Source: Acanthaster planci
Lineage: Eukaryota > Echinodermata > Asteroidea > Valvatida > Acanthasteridae
Assembly (NCBI RefSeq): GCF_001949145.1
Contig: NW_019091383.1
Location: forward strand, 1,148,149-1,212,148
DNA: 64,000 bases
Direction of reading: 5' to 3'
Made by a program: the position numbers and the translations under genes. The notes under the pieces were generated by a model. The model was not told where the DNA came from, searched no databases, and worked only from the letters and a program-made list of their open reading frames with translations. How positions within the stretch are numbered: position 1 is the stretch's first letter; each line of letters opens with the position of its first letter. Shown one piece after another: positions 23,341 through 34,517 of this stretch.

Positions 23341-23429
23341 CTGATCGTGGTCGAGTGGTTAAGACGTCTGCACTAGTAAGCAGGAGGTCGTGGGTTCGAG
23401 TCCCACCTGAGTAAGCTTGTGACTTTTTT
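23341..23429 (+). ncRNA. tRNA-derived SINE head with pol III A and B boxes
   Basis: A box TGGTCGAGTGG at 23348-23358, perfect B box GGTTCGAGTCC at 23393-23403, and a T6 stop signal at about 23424. The D-arm and T-arm resemble a serine or leucine tRNA, but the two acceptor strands do not pair and the anticodon loop would be 8 nt. This is therefore a SINE promoter or pseudo-tRNA, not a working tRNA. Confidence 0.5.
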
Positions 23430-23463
23430 CGCAAGTTCTCGGACAAGCACCGAGCATACAGTG

Positions 23464-23469
23464 TTTATT
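23464..23469 (-). promoter_or_regulatory. Candidate AATAAA poly(A) signal of the CASTOR gene
   Basis: The nearest AATAAA on the minus strand after the CASTOR stop codon, 138 nt downstream. It lies inside the right arm of the SINE inverted pair. Confidence 0.3.
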
Positions 23470-23606
23470 GATATATACGTTGGGTGAGGGCAAAACCCAT
23501 TACATAAACTTTTGCTCCCTTTAAAAATTGATAGCCAAAGACGTCCTTATGTCTGACAATGTCATCAGTTATCAACCTTCCGACGGATTGCTGGCATCCC
23601 CCAGAG

Positions 23607-23684
23607 TCATGATAATTCCGTCACATTATGTCCTTGCTTGCTCTTAAGAATCGACAGTGCATGATCAATATCAAGCTCGGAGAC
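23607..23684 (-). CDS. CASTOR1: CASTOR exon 9 (terminal)
   Basis: Starts VSELDIDHALSILKSKQG and ends with TGA at 23609-23607 after five more residues past GHN. The length of the tail matches vertebrate proteins. Confidence 0.9.
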   Translation of the reverse strand, partial: VSELDIDHALSILKSKQGHNVTELS

Positions 23685-26600
23685 CTATTAAAAAAAGGGA
23701 CAAAAATTACAACTGGTGGATTCCGAATCCAAATCTGTGATCTTGGGCACTTGTGGGACTTTGGGGGTCAGTTGGATGACACTTGACTAGATATGCAACT
23801 GATCAGTCAGACACTTACCAATGTGTGATCGTTTAGGAAGGTACTGATGTAATACATGGGTATGTTGTCTTCGGCTAGAGGTTCCGATATCTGGGCAGCT
23901 ATACCACTCTCATCTATGACGCAGCAAATTTGAGACAAGAAAGGTCAACTGACAGGTCAATTCAAGAGGTCATGAATGTGATAAAACTATGTGCATGAGG
24001 GGCAACTACAAGTAATTAAACAGTACAGAAGATGGAAGAGACATCAGGCTTGTATTTCAGACGGTAGGAGCTTTCTGTTCCGTGAATGACACATACTGCA
24101 GAAATATTTCAACAAAGACGAGAAAGACACCAGCACCATCTCCCGGAAAAATAAATGTTTCATTTTTGGAGGGGTGAGCTCTCAATTGGACTTGACAATG
24201 TCTCCAATACATGTGTGGGAACAACATGGTTTTAAGAGGTCCACTTCTATTGACTCCTGCCTCTGCGTTTTACTATGACCTTTCCGATCATAATTCAAAG
24301 TTTTATTTTTTTTTGTAAAACATTACACATCACGTCCTGTTCTCCCTCCTCTGACCTTGCTGGTCATCTTGTACTGTGTTTCTCATTCCACGACCCGCCC
24401 GCCCCCAGAAAAAAATGAATTATCAAGCTGATACCCCACGTTGCTTTTTATACATCTTCTTATCTGCATAGCATTAAATAAGTAAACATCCTGATTGGAT
24501 CAGAGAAACGGGGACCGTTGATGCCAAGTGCTTACCAAAGCCTAAGGGGAGATTGCCTATCTTGATCATTCTCCAGTATTCTTCAGTCCCGGTGCAGACA
24601 CTGCCAGGGGGGAACCTGCAAATGGACAAATAAACAATGCAGGAGAGCTGCCCAAAAATTGGAGAGCCGAAGGCTGGCAGAAGGATATCACTGATAATTA
24701 AGGATGACAGCAATGTGACGAGTAAAACCCCGGGGGGTGAGATAACGCACTTAGTGAGTTAAGAGGAATGAGTTTTCTGTTTAAAATGGGGCATCTGAAG
24801 AGCGCTTTTCCTCTGCTGAAATCACAAAGTTTAGAATCAAATTAGTGTCACTTTGACAGTGACTGCACTGTGACTGACGGGCGGCAAGACACTATTTTAC
24901 AATTACTATTGTTAAGTCCCTCTGGTCATGAAACCAAAGATTCCTCAAAAGCTTTAGGCACTGAAGCACGTGAGCCTGAAGAAGAATTCTGTAGAGAAGA
25001 GACAATAAGAAGCTGAAACAGTTTAAGAGGTGGGAGGAAAACTCCAAAAGAATATTCTGGGTAAAACCTACAGAATCAGGTAGGGACTGAAAATCCAATC
25101 CACAAGTGGACTGAGCCAGGAATTGAGCCCAGGTCGCAGAGGTGGAAGGTGAGAAAAGAAGCACTACGCAACCTGACCACTCCCCCATGCTCAGCTCTGT
25201 AACTCCTGGAGATAAGCAATATCCTGACAAATTGTCCTGCTTATGGACACACACCGCAAGCCCACTGCCTGGACTCAAAACCGCAACCACCGGAAAAACT
25301 TGTTCTTGAATTTGGCATAACTGACCACCTGGCCACAATGCTCCAGGTAAAATTCCACTTTATACACCTTTGGGTTTTTGTAAAACATTGAGAAAAACAG
25401 AAGTAAGAACTCACAATGCTAGGGACTCTGTATCTACGACCAATGACATCCGGTCATTAATGATAGACAGAGACAAGAATCGCTCATGACCCTCCTTGGG
25501 TGGCGGAAGAAAGCTGAAAACAGATAATTAGAAAACAAAAGGTTTCTAAACTGACAATGCACTTGTATTTAATGTCAAATTTGACTTGTAGGATGCAACT
25601 TTTCCCCAATGAACAGAATTCTCAAGTCCCAATATGAGCTCCTGTGCTACAGCTGTCCAACTAGCAACCTGACACGAACTTGAGTCCTAGTCAAGTCAAG
25701 TGCCTGGCGACTTGTCAAACGGTCTGAATTATTGTCCACTTTGAGGTTACAGTTGAAAGTTTGGTCATCAAACTATGGAAAAAGGACTTGGACAAACCTT
25801 GACCTTGAATTTGAATCAATCATACAGCACAAAACTTTGCCCTCATGGTTACTGCTATTTTTACAGAGAAGCAAGTAATTCTGACATGTGCCAATTATGA
25901 ATAAAATCCCATGAGTGAGCATTCTATTTTTGCAGGATTGATTGTGTTTGTATAATATCTATACCCGCACCATATGAACATATCAATTAATCTGAGTTTA
26001 GCAGACTCAAAAACTAAACTCCACTCATTTCTAGATTTTGTGAAATATAACTCGGATTCAACTCTTTCAACTACGACTTGGACTGTAATAATGACTCAAA
26101 TACAAGTCTCACACATCTAGCCAACATTCCACATCTAGATTTCCACAATCAATATCCCCTTAGATTGTCTCAAATTGCAATTTTAAGACGACCTTTTATT
26201 TTGAGGACCGTCAAACCATAATTCAGGGATAAGGATAAAAAACTCTGACTGTTACCTGTCTGAATAAAACATGAGCTGCAGCAGTGCAATGCTTATGTGT
26301 GACAGCAGTTCAGGCTGGAGACTTGTCACCAGGAAATGGTTGTCTGGGCTCTGGAAGTAATGCACAATGGGTCTCGGCGATTCTGAATTTCAGTGAGAAA
26401 CATGAAGCTTGTTATCATGTAGATTCATATTAAGTGTCACATTTCCCTGATGAAAAATTCCACCAGAAATCCATTAAAAAAGAAAGTGTTGCAACATTTT
26501 ATGGCCTTTGATGCAAAGAGGGGGCCCATTACCCTGAAGCATTCTCAAGATTCTCAAGTTTAAGTTCAGTATTTATTTCTACAGTACGTGTATTCAAATT

Positions 26601-29600
26601 ACATGTAAATACTTCGTTAGCAATGTCATTCAGGCCTAAAGATACCGCAGGGGAGCCCATAAGGAAGCAAAGCTTTTTAGCATGATGAGCCCGTTACATT
26701 AAACATTACCATAAAGGGGAAATACAAATACACTTAAGACATCTAATACATATACACATAAATAAAAACAACAAAAAAAGCACAACAGATCAGCAGGCTT
26801 ATCCAAACCACAGGAAATAAAGTAAGTTAAACAAAGGCGTGATTGATGGTATGTTTGAATTGTGGTAGATTTAAATAATCGTTTAAAGATAGATAGATTT
26901 AAAAGCTTTAAGTTGACTAGGGAGGGAATTCCAGAGCTTGTGTCCGCTATATTTAACAGTATTTTGAGAAAGAGAAGTATGATTATATGAAATATGGAGA
27001 ATGAATTTCATGATCCTGACTGAATATACTCATTATAGAAGATGGCAACCTGTTACTTGTACATTGATACATCAGAGACCAAAGTTGAACACTGTACATA
27101 TCATTAAGTGTTAAGGTCTTATGTTTGATAAAAAGGCAATCCGTATGATCATAGAAATCAGCAAAATTTATTAAACGCAAGGCTCTTTTCTGTAACAAAA
27201 AGAGTCTATTTAAATTAGTGGCAGAAGTACATCCCCGAGCAAGTAGGCCATAGTTAAGATGAGAGACAACCAAGGCATTGTTTAAGAAGATTCCAAAATA
27301 TTACTAGGTAAAAAGTGCCTAATTTAAACGACAATTTCACACAGGTAATTAATATGATTTTTCCACGTAAGTCCCGAATCAGTAAATAGGCCAAGAAATT
27401 TATTACAATACGTTTTGGTAATAACAGAATTGCTGATTGTAATGTTACTGGGCATAGAACCAGTTTGGGTAATATTTAAGGACAATCTGTTGACTCTGAA
27501 CCAGATTTAAGTTCTGTATTAACTATATTGGTGAGGAAATTAAGGTTGCTATGGGAGAAAAATAAATTTGAGTCATCAGCAAACAAGATAAAGGAAAGCA
27601 ATTTAGAACACTTCATGAAATCATTAATATACGGTATGTTATAAAAAGCAACGGGCCCTAAGGATTGATTCTACAGGTACACCGTAAGAGGCCTCGATTT
27701 TGAATTTAAGACATTAATAGACACAAACTGCATATGATTGGAAAGGTTGCTTCTAAACTGCTCTATGGCAATTCCTCGAACACCATAAAAAGAAAGTTTG
27801 TACAGTTGGATTTTGCGGTCAATAGTATGGAATGCTTTAGAGAGATCAAGGAAAATGCCCAGGGTAAGTTTGGAGTCATCAATGGCAGTAGAGACTTTGT
27901 TTATGAGGTTTAGTAAAGCATGGGTGGTTGAATGCTTTTTACGGAACCCATACTGTGATGAGTTGAACATTTCGTATTTGTCAAGAAATTTAATTGTACG
28001 CGCATAAGGACATTTTTCAAGAATCTTGGAGAAAAATGATAACATAGAAATAGGTCTATAATTGTTAACACAAGTGGGGTCACCTTTTTTAAAAATTGGA
28101 ATAACTTTAGCAATTTTTAGTTGTGAGGGAACAACACCGGCTGAAAAGAAAGCAATTAATTATATGAGTAACTTGAGTAAGGGCTTTACTTATAGCACTA
28201 ATACAACTTTTTAAGATGGAGGCACTAATGCAGTCATATTGTGAACTCGTTTTGTTTTGTCGGTTATTAACCACTTCGTGCCGGGGCATTTTTCANNNNN
28301 NNNNNNNNNNNNNNNNNNNNNNNNNNNNNNNNNNNNNNNNNNNNNNNNNNNNNNNNNNNNNNNACGGTCGTTTATAGTCGCACAAAGTAATCTTTAGGCA
28401 CTACTCTAAGTTGACAGGTGACCTTCATTGACGCCCGAGTATTTCAGCCAGGCCTGCAGCCTTGTAAACAGAGCCCAAATTGTGCGGTGTTATACAACTG
28501 TCTTTTGTTCACGAACCTGGCTCAGTGCACTGCTGACCTCTTTTCAATAGGGGCCAGATTAGCGTGCAGCAGTGCTGTGTGGCTCATCGCTGTGGTGGTG
28601 GAGTGCTTTTGTCCCCGGTGGTAATCCGCTTGCTCTCAATGCCCCAAACCCTGGTATACGGTTTCAAAACAACGCTGGATTATCACCACTTTTGAGAGTG
28701 AAAAATGCCGGTAATGCCCAGCAGCCTGGTCTTTTGTTCCGAGTACGGTCTTTTGTTACAGGGCCCTGTTTCCTTTGTCCGAGTTCGGAGACCCCGGCCA
28801 CGCATATAAACCATACAGCTCCGATTTCGGAGTGGTTAACAATGTCAAGAAGTGGTTAACAATGTCAATTACTTCATATTCATTTGTTGGTTAAAAAAAT
28901 ACGGAATTTGGATTAGGGTGTATTGAGTAATTCTTAAAATTATTAGCTGAATGTTCAGTCAGTATACTACTGGAAAGATTTAATAAAATAATCATTAAAA
29001 CAATTACCAATGTCAACGGGGTCTTTAGCTGATTTACCTTGAGAGATTATAATATCACCTCGTAGAAATGAGCTTTTGTTTAGGACAGATTAATTATTTT
29101 CCAAGTGTTACGCAATGTTGAGTGTACTCTGCCACTGGCAGTATAGCGCCACCTAGAGATGCCTGGCATGCTTGACCCCTGACCTGTGTAACTTTCACGT
29201 TGTCATGAAAATCTGGTCACATTAAAGTGTTCTCAGAATAAAAGGCCTGTCTCAACCTGCATTGTCACAAAACAGGCAAGTTACGTTGTTCTTGGTCAAA
29301 TTGACGTGTATAATACATTTGTTTAGATTTATGAAGTAGGCCCGTCAAGCAATTTTTATATTTTGTATATTTTTTTTTTCTTAAAGATGTGGGATTGGAT
29401 AAAATACATGTACTTATGGTACAGTTTGTTTTCTTATTAATGGATCTCAATAGTGAGGAAGTAATCCATGGCAAATTTGGTCAGCAATTAAAATTCTTAA
29501 GTTGTTTTGCTGAATAGCAGGAAAGCACTTATCAAATAAAGAGTTGAATGAGTCCATGAATGTGTAAAAAGTGACCTCTGGGTTCGCACAGCTGGAAGTT

Positions 29601-32600
29601 TCAGACCAATCAGTGGCATATAGCTCTTTAAAAAATTCCAGATTAGTGTTTGAAAACTGATGGGCAAACGAGGAGTCGGTATTTTGGTGATTTGAATATG
29701 AGCCATCTGATTTTGGAATAAACATCAAGATCGGTAGGAGATCGGAAATATCAGTCAATACAATGCCTGATTTGGGTGAAGGTATTAAAAAATACATTAT
29801 CTATCAGTGTAGCAGATGTATTAGTAATACGGGTCGGTATGCTAATTAATGAAAGAAAAAAATAAGATGCGAGTAGATTGATGAATGATTGAGTGCATGA
29901 GTTCATATGGTTTAATAAATTAATATTAAAATCACCAGCGAGAATACAAGTTTTGTTATGGAGGGCCCTATACGAGAACAAATATACATACGTGACTGGT
30001 GTACGACCCCTGAAATAATATCTTTGGCTTTTGAGTTACACACTTCCACAAAAAAAGGATTCAAGGGATTCACTTGGAAGCTTGAGGTCTTCTCTGATGA
30101 TAAAGTTCAAATTGGAGGAAACATACTGTATAAGAGCAACTCCAACCCCCTGGTTCGGGACCCTTTCTGGTATTAACGATGAGTTGATAACCGGCAAGAA
30201 ATAGTAACTGTGAGGATCATGTTTTAGCCAAGTTTTTAACGCAATCACAGAGAATTTATGTTTGATTGAATCCAAAAGAAGTTTAAGGTTTTCCCAGTTT
30301 TCTGTAAATTCCTTCTATTGATAAGTAACACTGAAATAACACTGTTACTGATTTCCTCTGAGACCTGCTCAGGTGAATGATACAGAGAATTATTACAAAT
30401 ATCATCTGATTTATCTAAATCAAAATTATCTTCATTATCAATTTGGAATTGATTAGTTTGATAATATTCTTTGAGTCGTTAAAGTCTCTGGCCAAATTTG
30501 TCCTATCTTCCCCCCCCCCCTAAGAAAAGAACATCAAAGTCAGAGGTTTTGCCAACTAGCAAACTTTGGCTGGCCATCAAAACAAAAAGGAATACTTCAT
30601 GAGGAAAAGCAATTGTATTTTTCTTCACACAGTTCTTAAGACTTAACCACTGTGCCCAATTTAACCTACTTTTCAGTGCTTGTTGAGCCACTTTAAGACC
30701 ACCTTGGTGCCTTTTCTTTTAATCTAAAGAAAACTTGGAAATTAGTGAGCAAAGTTGTGGCGTATCCAAGTGAGAAACCTCAATTTAATATGGCAATTTC
30801 TATACCAATATTTGTAGAAATTTGGATAGTTTGCAATCGTGCATTTTGTTTACTTTAGTGCTTTGTAGTTGCTTCAGTTCATAACAGAAGCACACTGACC
30901 AAAGTTTTGGTTCACTAGTTGAACAGAAAACTCCACAAAATGAGCAGTGTTTTCAGTACAGTGACAGCGCCCCCATTCGTCAGGAAGAGTGGAAAATGTT
31001 CAATGCTCAAAAATGGTTTTCAGGGAGACTGACCAAAATGACGTGTCAGATACTTTTCGTGCATTTAAATGGGAAATAAAGTGGCACAAAATTTGTGCCC
31101 AGGTAAAAATTCACATTAACCCCTTTGCGCCGAGAAGCGGCTATAGCCGCCGTAAAAATTGAGATCCTCAGCCCGCTTTTCAGCTATTATTCTCAGCCCA
31201 TGCTCCAGCGAACAGTGAAAGAAGGCAGACCCTGGCTCTTGTATATATGGTAATTGGTCTTTGTGCGTAGCCCAAAAATGGAGACCGATTTTGCATCATA
31301 ATCACCAGCTTTACAATAGCCCCACTTTGAAAAGAAGCAACAGGAATGTAGAAGGGTGAGTAGAGCCGCATGCCACCGAACAATCAGCCTTTTCACCGTG
31401 TAATTCAAAGTGTGGAGAGCATGCAGGGCCAAAAACCAAGAATTGGCGGTGTGGCAGGTGGCCTTCGTGGCCAAGCGAGGCTGGAATTCTTGGAGTCGGC
31501 TTTCGAGAAGAAATTCCCATCGTCAAGGGGTTAAAGACACTTTAAAAATGAAATAAACACCACTCCTAAAAAATGAAAGAAAGTGCTCTGCAATATTACA
31601 TCATGTATTACAGTTAACTCAGGTGGTTAGCTGATGTCACACCAGATTGATAAGGCAGGGAACCAGACTATATACTCACTGGGCTCTGTGGGCGTCAGAG
31701 GGGATGTATGCTGTATTCCCTCCAGTGCAACAGGAATCATCTCACCGTCCTCCTGCTCCCAGAATACGGCAAAGTGAGGCTGCAAACACCATACAACTCG
31801 GTCATAGTCCTCCTCTCTCACCTGCCCAAATGGAACAATTGGAAACTGAAGGAATTAAGACTTGAACCATCAGCCTCTGGAGTACTACATCAGTGTACTA
31901 CCTTCTGAAATACTAATACTTGACCTGTGCGAATGGCAATACAGGACAGCGTTGTAGTCCAGTATTTTTCAAGTACCAAGCTTACTGCCAGACATTAAAC
32001 TGGTTAAGAGTGATCACAGCTGGAAAACATGGACAATGGATGGTAAATGCACCAATTTAAGATTACCAAATACATTTCAAATTCAGCTATAAACTACACA
32101 TTATGTTTTAAGGAGAAAAGTACTCGGCCAAGCACTTTTGAGTATCAGTTCCATATTTGGCAGTACGCTTAGTACTTGACAATCTGGTACTCAGTGGGAC
32201 AGCTGTCTTAGTATAAAATTACTACATATTCCAACGGTTTCAGGTGAAAGTCTACAACTATTTCATGTCCCATTCTTCAACAAGTCCAATAGAAAGGCTG
32301 TGGCATCAACAACAAACGTGACAGATCTCTGAAGAAGGAATGCTCTCCAAGGTGACAGAGGATCCACCTACGAGTACGAAATCTGTCTGGTACGTGGACA
32401 AGCTGTAGATGGATATCTTCTGGTCGGCTAGGAGCATGATGAGGGACTTGGTGGTCTTGGTGAGTCCGGCATTGCCGTCGGCGTCTGTGGGGCTCGGTAT
32501 GGCATTGAGGACCAGCCAGATGGTGGGTTGTACCATCAGCTCTGTCCGGGAGGGGAGCTCTAGAGGGGGCATGGAAGGAACCAAAATTGGTAATATGCGT

Positions 32601-34395
32601 ATTGGATAAGTTCAAGGTTGAACCTTTATGACAAATCTCTTTTGTGAGTCAGTGAGGGATTGCCAGATGCAGAGCTGTCATCATTAAATGAGTTAAAAGA
32701 ATCAACAGGTCAGTCATGACTTGCGGGGTGACAACATCAAGGCTCTGCAAAAGAACACACATGCTTCTTCTGTCACTATCGCATCTGTCACTACTCTGAC
32801 TTTGTTGGGACTAAATGCATTGTCCCCAAAACTCAATCCTGATTTGCCCAACACCAAAAAACTGATTGACCTAACAACAGAAAACTGCCCCATGACAAGG
32901 GGTTGAGGGTCTACCCAAGGGGGCTAAACCAGCTCGGTTTGACGAGGAGCACGCTGAGTACGCGTAACTAATTTATTGCGGCATGTATGGTCTTTGCGTA
33001 CACGCAGAACGCATGCAAGAACCCGCTTGTAACCATCTGGCTTTCTTTCACCGATTGGGGGCGTACTTCAGCTCGAGGCAGATACTGAAGCACATGCATG
33101 CAAGAAGGAATTGGGAGGGATATCATTTCACTAACTATGCCGAATTCTCTTGGATATTTGGCAGTCAAACAAATAGGGAACCAAGATCACCCATCGAAAA
33201 CGTGTATCAAACTGTGATATATATTCCTGGACCTTAACAAAATTGCCTTTGAGAAGTCATACTGACGATGAAATGATCAAGCAAGGCTACAGACCTGAAA
33301 GTTTGAAAAAAAAGTTTGTCATCAAGACTCACCACTAAAGCCGTGTTCATCGATGATAACTGAAAAATCATCACAGGTTTCGGTGAAACTGAAAAACTTG
33401 CAGCTGCAACAAATACCAAAAACTCATCACTATTTCAATGCTCACGTGTTGAAGAAGCACATCAACGGCGGCATTTCACTCAATTTAGCTCAAACATAGA
33501 CACTGTGTTGCCATGGATACATGGGCATATGCACTGATCACTTATTTTCCCACCCCCTTCTGCCACTGACCAACCTAAGATATGAGGAAAGCAATTTTCA
33601 AAGTGACAAAAATCCCCACCCCTGGAAAGGCTCTTCCACGTAGTCTGCCGACGGATAAAATGTTTTAAGTGAAAAAGTCGGAGCCTGGGACTTGAAAAAT
33701 GTGACCAAACTGTAATATAAGACCAGGGCCAGTGGAGGTGGCGGGGAGGGGGGCGGGGTCAGTAGGGGATGGGTTGATTGGCCTGTCCATTGCACCTGTG
33801 CATTGTAGTTTACGAGTCTAAAGGTTTTCATCTGTCAAAAAAATTGCTCTACTCTGCAACACAGAAATTTTTCACACAGCTGAAGATCACATCTTCCAGA
33901 ATGAGAATTGTTGAATTTACTTGATAAACCGTCAACTTAGAATTACTCATATCAAACCACAAAACTGAAAGTTGCAAATGATCCAGGCTTAAAGAAGAAA
34001 CGGGAAAGTCTCTGAACCTGTCCAGGCACAAAAAGAAGTTGTTGGACGTTGTATTGGAGTCCAGTCACAAGTCCCTTCACTAGGTCAGTCATAAGTAACA
34101 CAGTGAACGATGACAAAAGAAATCTCTTGTCACAGTTCATTCGAGTAGCTTACATGTACATGTACGTCTTGGCTCATGACAGAGTGACTTGTGATGGAGT
34201 TACATGCACAGGGATTTGTGGGGACTTGTAATGACTTAAGTACAGCGCGGGTCTGTGCTGACCTTTGACCTTCGATGCCTACCTGGTGTGTTGGTGTAGC
34301 AAGGTGAGCTTGATGAGGGAATGTGAGAACAAGTCCAGATCTTTCTTCTGCATGGATGCAATATGAAGGCGGTGGCGCAGAACATGAAGTTCCAT
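23607..34395 (-). CDS. CASTOR1: CASTOR1/2 (GATS-like) ACT-domain protein, complete
   Basis: Nine coding exons: 34395-34283, 33403-33333, 32559-32372, 31821-31680, 26382-26256, 25513-25415, 24615-24536, 23913-23819 and 23684-23607. They total 993 nt and encode 330 residues; vertebrate CASTOR1/2 have 329. CASTOR1 is a cytosolic arginine sensor that holds GATOR2 and so restrains mTORC1 at the lysosome; it is built of ACT domains. Family landmarks seen: MELHVLRHRL start, CKFFSFTET, SIYSLSTYQTDFVLV, EYWRMIKIGNLPLGF and MYYISTF. Ser111 and Asp302 sit where human Ser111 and Asp304 contact arginine; position 112 is Ile instead of Val. Whether it binds arginine is not shown, since human CASTOR2 barely does. 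An in-frame ATG six codons upstream (34413) just follows a splice acceptor; I prefer the inner ATG because homologues start there. Confidence 0.93.
23819..23913 (-). CDS. CASTOR1: CASTOR exon 8
   Basis: Encodes DESGIAAQISEPLAEDNIPM and YYISTFLNDHTL, the fourth ACT domain's ligand loop and helix; Asp302 corresponds to human Asp304. Donor GTAAGT, phase 0. Confidence 0.93.
24536..24615 (-). CDS. CASTOR1: CASTOR exon 7
   Basis: Encodes EYWRMIKIGNLPLGF, near-identical to the most conserved stretch of vertebrate CASTOR proteins. Donor GTAAGC at 24535, phase 1. Confidence 0.93.
25415..25513 (-). CDS. CASTOR1: CASTOR exon 6
   Basis: Encodes PPPKEGHERFLSLSIINDRM followed by SLVVDTESL, aligned with the ISIVMDAE strand of the family. 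Phase 2 in and out. Confidence 0.9.
26256..26382 (-). CDS. CASTOR1: CASTOR exon 5
   Basis: Encodes SPRPIVHYFQSPDNHFLV and LQLMFYSD, matching the family's HPIQSPQNRF and LIDVLFYSHS segments at the start of the third ACT domain. Acceptor attcag, donor GTAACA, phase 2 out. Confidence 0.9.
28267..28839. mobile_element. piggyBac-like MITE nested in the LINE
   Basis: Bounded by TTAA on both sides (28267-28270 and 28836-28839), with inverted ends CCACTTCG and CGGAGTGG. Removing the insert with one TTAA rejoins the LINE frame (D-I-V-N-N-R-Q-N). A 20-bp tandem duplication spans its right junction (about 28830-28868). Part of the interior is the 68-N gap. Confidence 0.65.
28296..28363. other. Assembly gap (68 N)
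   Basis: Run of 68 unknown bases inside the nested MITE. Confidence 0.99.
31116..31534. mobile_element. piggyBac-like MITE with TTAA flanks
   Basis: TTAA at 31116-31119 and 31531-31534, ends CCCCTTTGCG and CAAGGGG inverted, 411 bp inside. A subterminal perfect palindrome GCGGCTATAGCCGC lies at 31137-31150. No transposase. It is in CASTOR intron 4, about 145 bp from exon 4. Confidence 0.65.
31680..31821 (-). CDS. CASTOR1: CASTOR exon 4
   Basis: Starts VREEDYDRVV, aligned with the family's VREQDL segment, and covers the linker to the second half. Donor GTGAGT at 31679, phase 1. Confidence 0.88.
32372..32559 (-). CDS. CASTOR1: CASTOR exon 3
   Basis: Encodes the WLVLN strand and the SIYSLSTYQTDFVL segment with Ser111. 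It ends phase 0 with donor GTAGGT at 32371; a downstream GTGGAT would break the frame with exon 4. The insert IPSPTDADGNAG before GLTK looks lineage-specific. Confidence 0.92.
33333..33403 (-). CDS. CASTOR1: CASTOR exon 2
   Basis: Encodes CKFFSFTETCDDFSVIIDEH, the second strand pair of the first ACT domain. Phase 2 in, phase 1 out, donor GTGAGT at 33332. Confidence 0.9.
34283..34395 (-). CDS. CASTOR1: CASTOR exon 1 (coding)
   Basis: Begins MELHVLRHRLHIA and ends phase 2 at donor GTAGGC (34282). The acceptor cttcacag ends at 34416, so the exon starts at 34415 and a non-coding 5' exon must lie further right. Confidence 0.9.
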
Positions 34396-34517
34396 GTTAA
34401 ATCCATCTATCATTCCTGTGAAGGGAACAGTCATATTTTACACATAGGCCTACAATGTAGTACTGCAGCACATGAACACGTCTCCTCTGCCACTACACAG
34501 TATGGGCCTTGAGCTGG

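Larger units (their letters stand above)
23112..23506. mobile_element. Head-to-head inverted pair of tRNA-like SINE copies
   Basis: The left arm (about 23161-23297) is the reverse complement of the right arm (about 23360-23500), with a 62-bp spacer. The 12-bp direct repeat aacttttgctcc flanks the unit at 23100-23111 and 23507-23518, a possible target duplication. Only the right copy has both pol III promoter boxes. A decayed relative is at 63474-63546. Confidence 0.7.
17531..23606. other. Intergenic region between receptor and CASTOR genes
   Basis: Mostly AT-rich single-copy-looking sequence. It holds the tandem duplication at 19005-19245, a pyrimidine-rich stretch with C and T runs near 22300-22390, and the SINE inverted pair at 23112-23506. 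I see no convincing exon. Confidence 0.4.
26560..30480 (-). mobile_element. Degenerate non-LTR retrotransposon (CR1/jockey-type LINE)
   Basis: Broken reading frames, in order on the minus strand, give an endonuclease (about 30275-29750: SVIAL-TWL, AGDFNINLL, TLIDNVF, SGIVLTDISD), a PWITSSLLRSI linker (about 29474) and reverse transcriptase (about 28250-27570). The RT includes QYGFRKKHSTTHAL, FLDLSKAFHTID and the catalytic FADD at 27583-27572. The C-terminal thumb LLQKRALRLINF follows at about 27190. Several frameshifts and stops make it inactive. The 3' end is near aataaatactgaacttaaac at about 26570. It sits in sense orientation in CASTOR intron 4. Clade assignment is tentative. Confidence 0.85.

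Noticed and set aside
23341-23416. A functional tRNA gene
   Set aside because: The A and B boxes are good, but the acceptor strands do not pair and the anticodon loop would be 8 nt; the same sequence is present inverted next door and decayed at 63474, so it is a SINE.
32366-32367. Alternative GTGGAT donor for CASTOR exon 3
   Set aside because: It leaves phase 1, which is out of frame with exon 4; the GTAGGT donor at 32371 gives phase 0 and continues the family alignment.
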